A DNA stretch of 64,000 bases from JAYPEY01 sp964519245 (GTDB lineage: Bacteria > Verrucomicrobiota > Verrucomicrobiia > Limisphaerales > JAYPEY01). Where the stretch lies: the NCBI GenBank assembly GCA_964519245.1, contig CAZFLK010000002.1:1-64000 (forward strand). Reading direction: 5' to 3'. Position numbers and translations under genes: made by a program. Below are positions 62,068 to 64,000 of this stretch, one piece after another; the stretch's first letter is position 1, and every line of letters starts with the position of its first letter. The notes under the pieces were generated by a model. That model made no database searches. It was not told where the DNA came from and saw only the letters and a program-made list of their open reading frames with translations.

Positions 62068-64000
62068 TCACTTCCCCGCCGCGACATTCTTTCCAGCGGT
62101 CATGCGGCGGGTGATGAAGGTGCGGACCTTGGCGATCCTGGTCTTGCCGAGGAGGGCGATGGCGTTCTTCGTGTCCTTGCCCACGAAGGGCTCGGCGGCG
62201 TACCAATACATGAGCGGGAGGTTGTGGTCGTCGGCGTCTTCCGCGCGTCCAAGCAGCGCGATCAGGGTGTTCTTGCGCTTGTCAATCGGCGTGCGTTGCA
62301 TGGCGGCGGCGAGGTAGAGGCGGACAAAGGCCGAATCATCCTCGGCGGCCATGCGGGCGAATTCCTTCAACACCGCGTCGCTGGGATCCTTGCCTTCGCA
62401 GGCCAGTTGGATGGCCCAGGCGCGGACGTATTCGCTTTTCGCCTTGAAGGACTGCAGCGCGATTTCTTCGGAGAAGCCGCCGGTCGCATGCAGGGCCCAC
62501 ATCGCGCGGAGCTTGCGGGTGACGTCAGGGTTGGTGTTGAGGATCTTCAGCAGCGCCTGGTGGACCTTCGGATTGGGCCCGCGCTCCTGGAGGACGCGGC
62601 GGGCGTGACGCACATGCCAGTCGTTCTTGTGGAGTTGGTATTGCACGAGTTCCTCATCGCTGGCCTTCTGCATATCGACCTTGGTGGTCTTGGTCTTGCC
62701 GTAGGCGACCTTGAAGATGCGGCCGTTGGAACGGTCGTGCACGACCGGGTCGCGGCGGTGGCATTGGTTCAGGTCATACCAGTCGATGAGGTAGACGGAG
62801 CCGTCCTGGTCGTAGAGGAGGTTCACGATCTGCGAGGCCTTGTCGTTGAAGTGGATCAGGTCGGCCCCGTGTTTGCCGACGTAGCCCGAGCCCTTGCGGA
62901 CGGGGACGTCCATATTGATGCGCGAGCCGTGGATGTTGTTCATGAAGGCCTTGTCGCGGTACTCCTCCGGCCAGCTGTCGCCGAGATACATCATCAGGCC
63001 TGCGTGGGCGTGGCCGCCGCCGACCTTGTCCGAGCGCGCGTTGCCTTGGTGCGGTCGAGCGCCCAGGTAGTGCAGGTGATCGGCGATAGTCTTGATGTCC
63101 TCGTAGATGTAGGGGCTGAAGTGCTTGCCGCCCTGGCGGTGATAGCGCGCGCCCTGGATCATGTGGAAGAAGTGCGGAATCACGCAGGCTTCGATGAAGC
63201 ATTGGCCGTAGTCATTGAAGTCAACGCCCCAAGGATTGCTGGTGCCGTAGGCAAAGACTTCGAATTCCTTCCTGGTTGGATGCCAGCGCCAGACGCCGGC
63301 GTTCAGGGGTGTGCGTTGGTCGGCCGGCGTGCCCGGCTTGCCGACCTTGGAATGCGTGAACACGCCGTGGCAGCCGTAGAGCCAGCCGTCGGGTCCCCAG
63401 CAAAAGGTGTTCAAGGTCTCGTGCGTATCCTGGTAGCCCCAGCCGTCCAGCAGGATCTCGGGCTTGCCGTCCGGGACGTCGTCGCCATCCTTGTCTGGAA
63501 TGAACATGAAGTAGGGAGCCGCGCCGACAAAGACGCCGCCGAAGCCGACTTCCACGCCGCTGACCAGATTCAGGTTCTCGATGAAGACCTTGCGCTTGTC
63601 GTGGACGCCGTCGCCGTTGGTGTCCTCCAGGATGACGATGCGGTCCTGGCCCTTGCCCTCGGGTTGGCGGATCGGGTAGTCGTAGGATTCGGCGACCCAG
63701 AGCCGGCCGCGGTCGTCGATGCAGAAGCCGATCGGTTGCCGCACCTCAGGCTCGGCCGCGAACATGGTGGCCGTAAAACCCTCGGGCAGGGTGAGTTCCT
63801 TGATGGCATCGGCCGGGGAAAGTCCGGCGTTCTTGACGACGTCCAGGGGAGGGAGTTCGGGCGCGCCGCCCTTGGCTCCGATAATTGCCGCAGATTGGAT
63901 GCTTGGTCGCGCGCGGTGGAAGCGGAAGTCGTCAAAATTCACGTGTCCCCAGCCGCTGGTGTGTTGGTCGATGACGCGCACGCTGATCTCCTTGTTCTTC
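62068..64000 (-). CDS. PVC-type membrane-bound dehydrogenase domain protein (5' end outside window)
   Basis: The frame is open to the right edge; at least 643 residues are visible and the N terminus is missing. A beta-propeller dehydrogenase-like region contains FCIDDRGRLWVAESYDYP, RIVILEDTNGDGVHDKR, FCWGPDGWLYGCHGVF and YGTSNPWGVDFNDYGQCF. This pattern is characteristic of the large secreted membrane-bound dehydrogenases of Verrucomicrobiota and Planctomycetota. The last 170 residues look like HEAT repeats (VRHARRVLQERGPNPKVHQALL). The start-edge text (SVRVIDQHTSGWGHVNFDDF) resembles the end of a beta-sandwich domain, so a further domain lies outside. No CxxCH motif is in the visible part. 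Confidence 0.88.
   Translation of the reverse strand, partial: KNKEISVRVIDQHTSGWGHVNFDDFRFHRARPSIQSAAIIGAKGGAPELPPLDVVKNAGLSPADAIKELTLPEGFTATMFAAEPEVRQPIGFCIDDRGRLWVAESYDYPIRQPEGKGQDRIVILEDTNGDGVHDKRKVFIENLNLVSGVEVGFGGVFVGAAPYFMFIPDKDGDDVPDGKPEILLDGWGYQDTHETLNTFCWGPDGWLYGCHGVFTHSKVGKPGTPADQRTPLNAGVWRWHPTRKEFEVFAYGTSNPWGVDFNDYGQCFIEACVIPHFFHMIQGARYHRQGGKHFSPYIYEDIKTIADHLHYLGARPHQGNARSDKVGGGHAHAGLMMYLGDSWPEEYRDKAFMNNIHGSRINMDVPVRKGSGYVGKHGADLIHFNDKASQIVNLLYDQDGSVYLIDWYDLNQCHRRDPVVHDRSNGRIFKVAYGKTKTTKVDMQKASDEELVQYQLHKNDWHVRHARRVLQERGPNPKVHQALLKILNTNPDVTRKLRAMWALHATGGFSEEIALQSFKAKSEYVRAWAIQLACEGKDPSDAVLKEFARMAAEDDSAFVRLYLAAAMQRTPIDKRKNTLIALLGRAEDADDHNLPLMYWYAAEPFVGKDTKNAIALLGKTRIAKVRTFITRRMTAGKNVAAGK

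Overview
The window is GC-rich, densely coded DNA that looks like part of a Verrucomicrobiota chromosome; Planctomycetota is less likely. The lineage is inferred from the gene families. These are a DUF1552/DUF1592 cytochrome pair, a PVC-type membrane-bound dehydrogenase, several twin-arginine Gfo/Idh/MocA oxidoreductases and sugar-isomerase-like proteins, an arylsulfatase, DUF1080, and a subtilase with a calcium-binding tail. I found no rRNA, tRNA, CRISPR array, insertion sequence, integrase or phage gene.

Left third (1-20,000): a heptamer repeat; a DUF58/BatA/lipoate-ligase group; a large secreted subtilase; a rhamnosyltransferase-like protein; a hybrid histidine kinase; a sugar-isomerase-like protein; an esterase; a MacB-type permease; a glutaredoxin-like protein; a cupin facing a DJ-1 protein; a TlpA thioredoxin; and three Gfo/Idh/MocA dehydrogenases, two of them adjacent paralogues.

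Middle (20,000-41,500): rpsO-pnp with a strongly structured pnp leader; a VapBC-type pair; an ABC-2 permease; a symporter coupled to a JAMM peptidase; a fatty-acid desaturase with a coiled-coil tail; a sulfatase; a tight trio of nucleotide-sugar dehydrogenase, epimerase and PBP4-type peptidase (envelope polysaccharide and peptidoglycan); PhoH2; a lone receiver protein; and the DUF1552/DUF1592 pair behind a promoter that predicts a leaderless transcript.

Right third (41,500-64,000): a methyltransferase and several secreted hydrolases; a three-gene cassette of secreted cupredoxin, membrane nucleotide cyclase and outer-membrane barrel; trpS; purSQL; a coiled-coil protein with a large lipoprotein; an ECF sigma / membrane protein / Spy-like module; DUF4197; and the start of a large dehydrogenase that runs off the right edge.

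The best candidate for a little-described system is the cupredoxin-cyclase-barrel cassette (46,889-50,714). Its layout suggests envelope redox or copper sensing coupled to a cyclic nucleotide. Non-coding structure is also notable: heptamer arrays at two loci, a dispersed palindromic GC-rich repeat, a perfect 29-bp inverted repeat between trpS and purL, and several textbook terminators.
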